The position numbers and the translations under genes were made by a program. A DNA stretch of 64,000 bases, from assembly GCF_002947535.1 (NCBI RefSeq), contig NZ_PUAP01000021.1, positions 100,183 to 164,182 on the forward strand, given 5' to 3'. This stretch comes from Enterococcus mundtii (GTDB lineage Bacteria > Bacillota > Bacilli > Lactobacillales > Enterococcaceae). A model generated the notes under the pieces. That model saw only the letters and a program-made list of their open reading frames with translations, had not been told where the DNA came from and made no database searches. This document shows, piece by piece, positions 63,690 to 64,000 of this stretch. Each line of letters starts with the position of its first letter. The stretch's first letter is position 1.

Positions 63690-63966
63690 CCATTACTTTT
63701 ATGTGTTGCACTGCCGAGATAATACGTTCTATGGAGGATATACCACCGATTTGGCTCGTCGTTTACAAGAACATAATAATGGCACAGGCGCTAAATACAC
63801 ACGTTTGCAAAAGAGACGTCCTGTAAAAATGATCCATGCAGAAGGATACGCTACAAGAAGTGAAGCCACGAAAGCCGAAGCCGCGTTCAAAAAACAAACA
63901 CGCCGGCAAAAAGAAACCTATTTGAAGACACATCCTTCTCTTACTTTACCTGATCAAACGGAGTAA
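63679..63966 (+). CDS. GIY-YIG nuclease domain protein (YazA-like)
   Basis: This 95-residue single-domain protein has the GIY-YIG core FYVLHCRDNTFYGGYTTDLARR, with the catalytic Arg in the next helix and NNGTGAKYTR. The family is of unknown role, possibly in DNA repair. ATG at 63679 lies inside the end of the methyltransferase gene (ATGGAGACTAACC), which favours coupling; the longer upstream frame is a shadow. Confidence 0.92.
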   Translation: METNHYFYVLHCRDNTFYGGYTTDLARRLQEHNNGTGAKYTRLQKRRPVKMIHAEGYATRSEATKAEAAFKKQTRRQKETYLKTHPSLTLPDQTE

Positions 63967-64000
63967 AAGGAATTGTAGAGAAAAAAAGTGCCTCAACGAA

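Noticed and set aside
1..64000. Prophage or insertion sequence
   Set aside because: I found no transposase, integrase or phage structural genes and no terminal inverted repeats with flanking duplications; accessory blocks are defined only by composition and broken synteny.

Overview
This window is a low-GC Firmicute chromosome segment, almost certainly from an Enterococcus of the faecium/hirae/durans/mundtii type. The evidence is the enterococcal core gene set (rplKA, rplJL, rpmG-secE, nusG, sdaAB/AA, cbpA, queT, recD2, spxH, mecA, spx, coiA, pepF, sbcDC), an Msr-type ABC-F gene with an attenuator leader, Shine-Dalgarno sequences close to AGGAGG, and frequent TTG/GTG starts. I cannot name the species from sequence alone. 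I see no CRISPR array, prophage or insertion sequence.

Layout. 0-2.5 kb: accessory block with a frameshifted AlbA_2/HATPase regulator, a consensus promoter, a decayed tRNA-like sequence and a small charged protein. 2.7-5.4 kb: rplK, rplA, rplJ and rplL on the minus strand, with an L10-type attenuator leader. 5.6-7.2 kb: L-serine dehydratase. 7.3-14.3 kb: a minus-strand operon of a polyamine-type ABC transporter, adenine deaminase and a second purine-type amidohydrolase, with a PurBox-like site in its promoter. 14.5-18.3 kb: very AT-rich cassette of a secreted peptide (frameshifted), three membrane proteins and an ABC ATPase (frameshifted). 18.3-22 kb: lipoprotein hydrolase, nusG, an Rgg-like regulator, secE, rpmG. 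22-36.6 kb: housekeeping genes including cbpA, queT with a preQ1 riboswitch, a lipid kinase, recD2, trmL, rlmA, cutC, and the mgtE/rluD/nadK/relQ operon facing a CYTH protein and spxH. 36.9-38.1 kb: a secreted ricin-type lectin-like protein and a broken small membrane gene. 38.5-44 kb: ascorbate-type PTS with a split transketolase and a frameshifted PRD regulator. 44.3-47.2 kb: Msr-type ABC-F gene with leader peptide and attenuator, and a zinc alcohol dehydrogenase. 47.3-48.5 kb: three tandem copies of a type I (holin-like toxin) locus. 48.6-64 kb: pepF, coiA, mecA, spx, a HAD phosphatase, a SNF2 helicase, sbcC, sbcD, plsC, a tRNA methyltransferase and a GIY-YIG protein.

How it fits together. 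The rpmG-secE-nusG-rplKA-rplJL block, contiguous in Bacillus subtilis, is split here by two accessory insertions. The 7-14 kb operon looks like a purine scavenging unit: import, then deamination, under probable PurR control. The Spx regulon machinery is spread through the window: spx, its adaptor spxH and the ClpC adaptor mecA.

The observations most worth following are the triple toxin locus with covarying hairpins, the dispersed hairpin family with covarying stems, the purine/polyamine-type operon, the secreted-peptide ABC cassette, and the fact that five accessory genes are each broken by one base in a short homopolymer while the core genes are intact.
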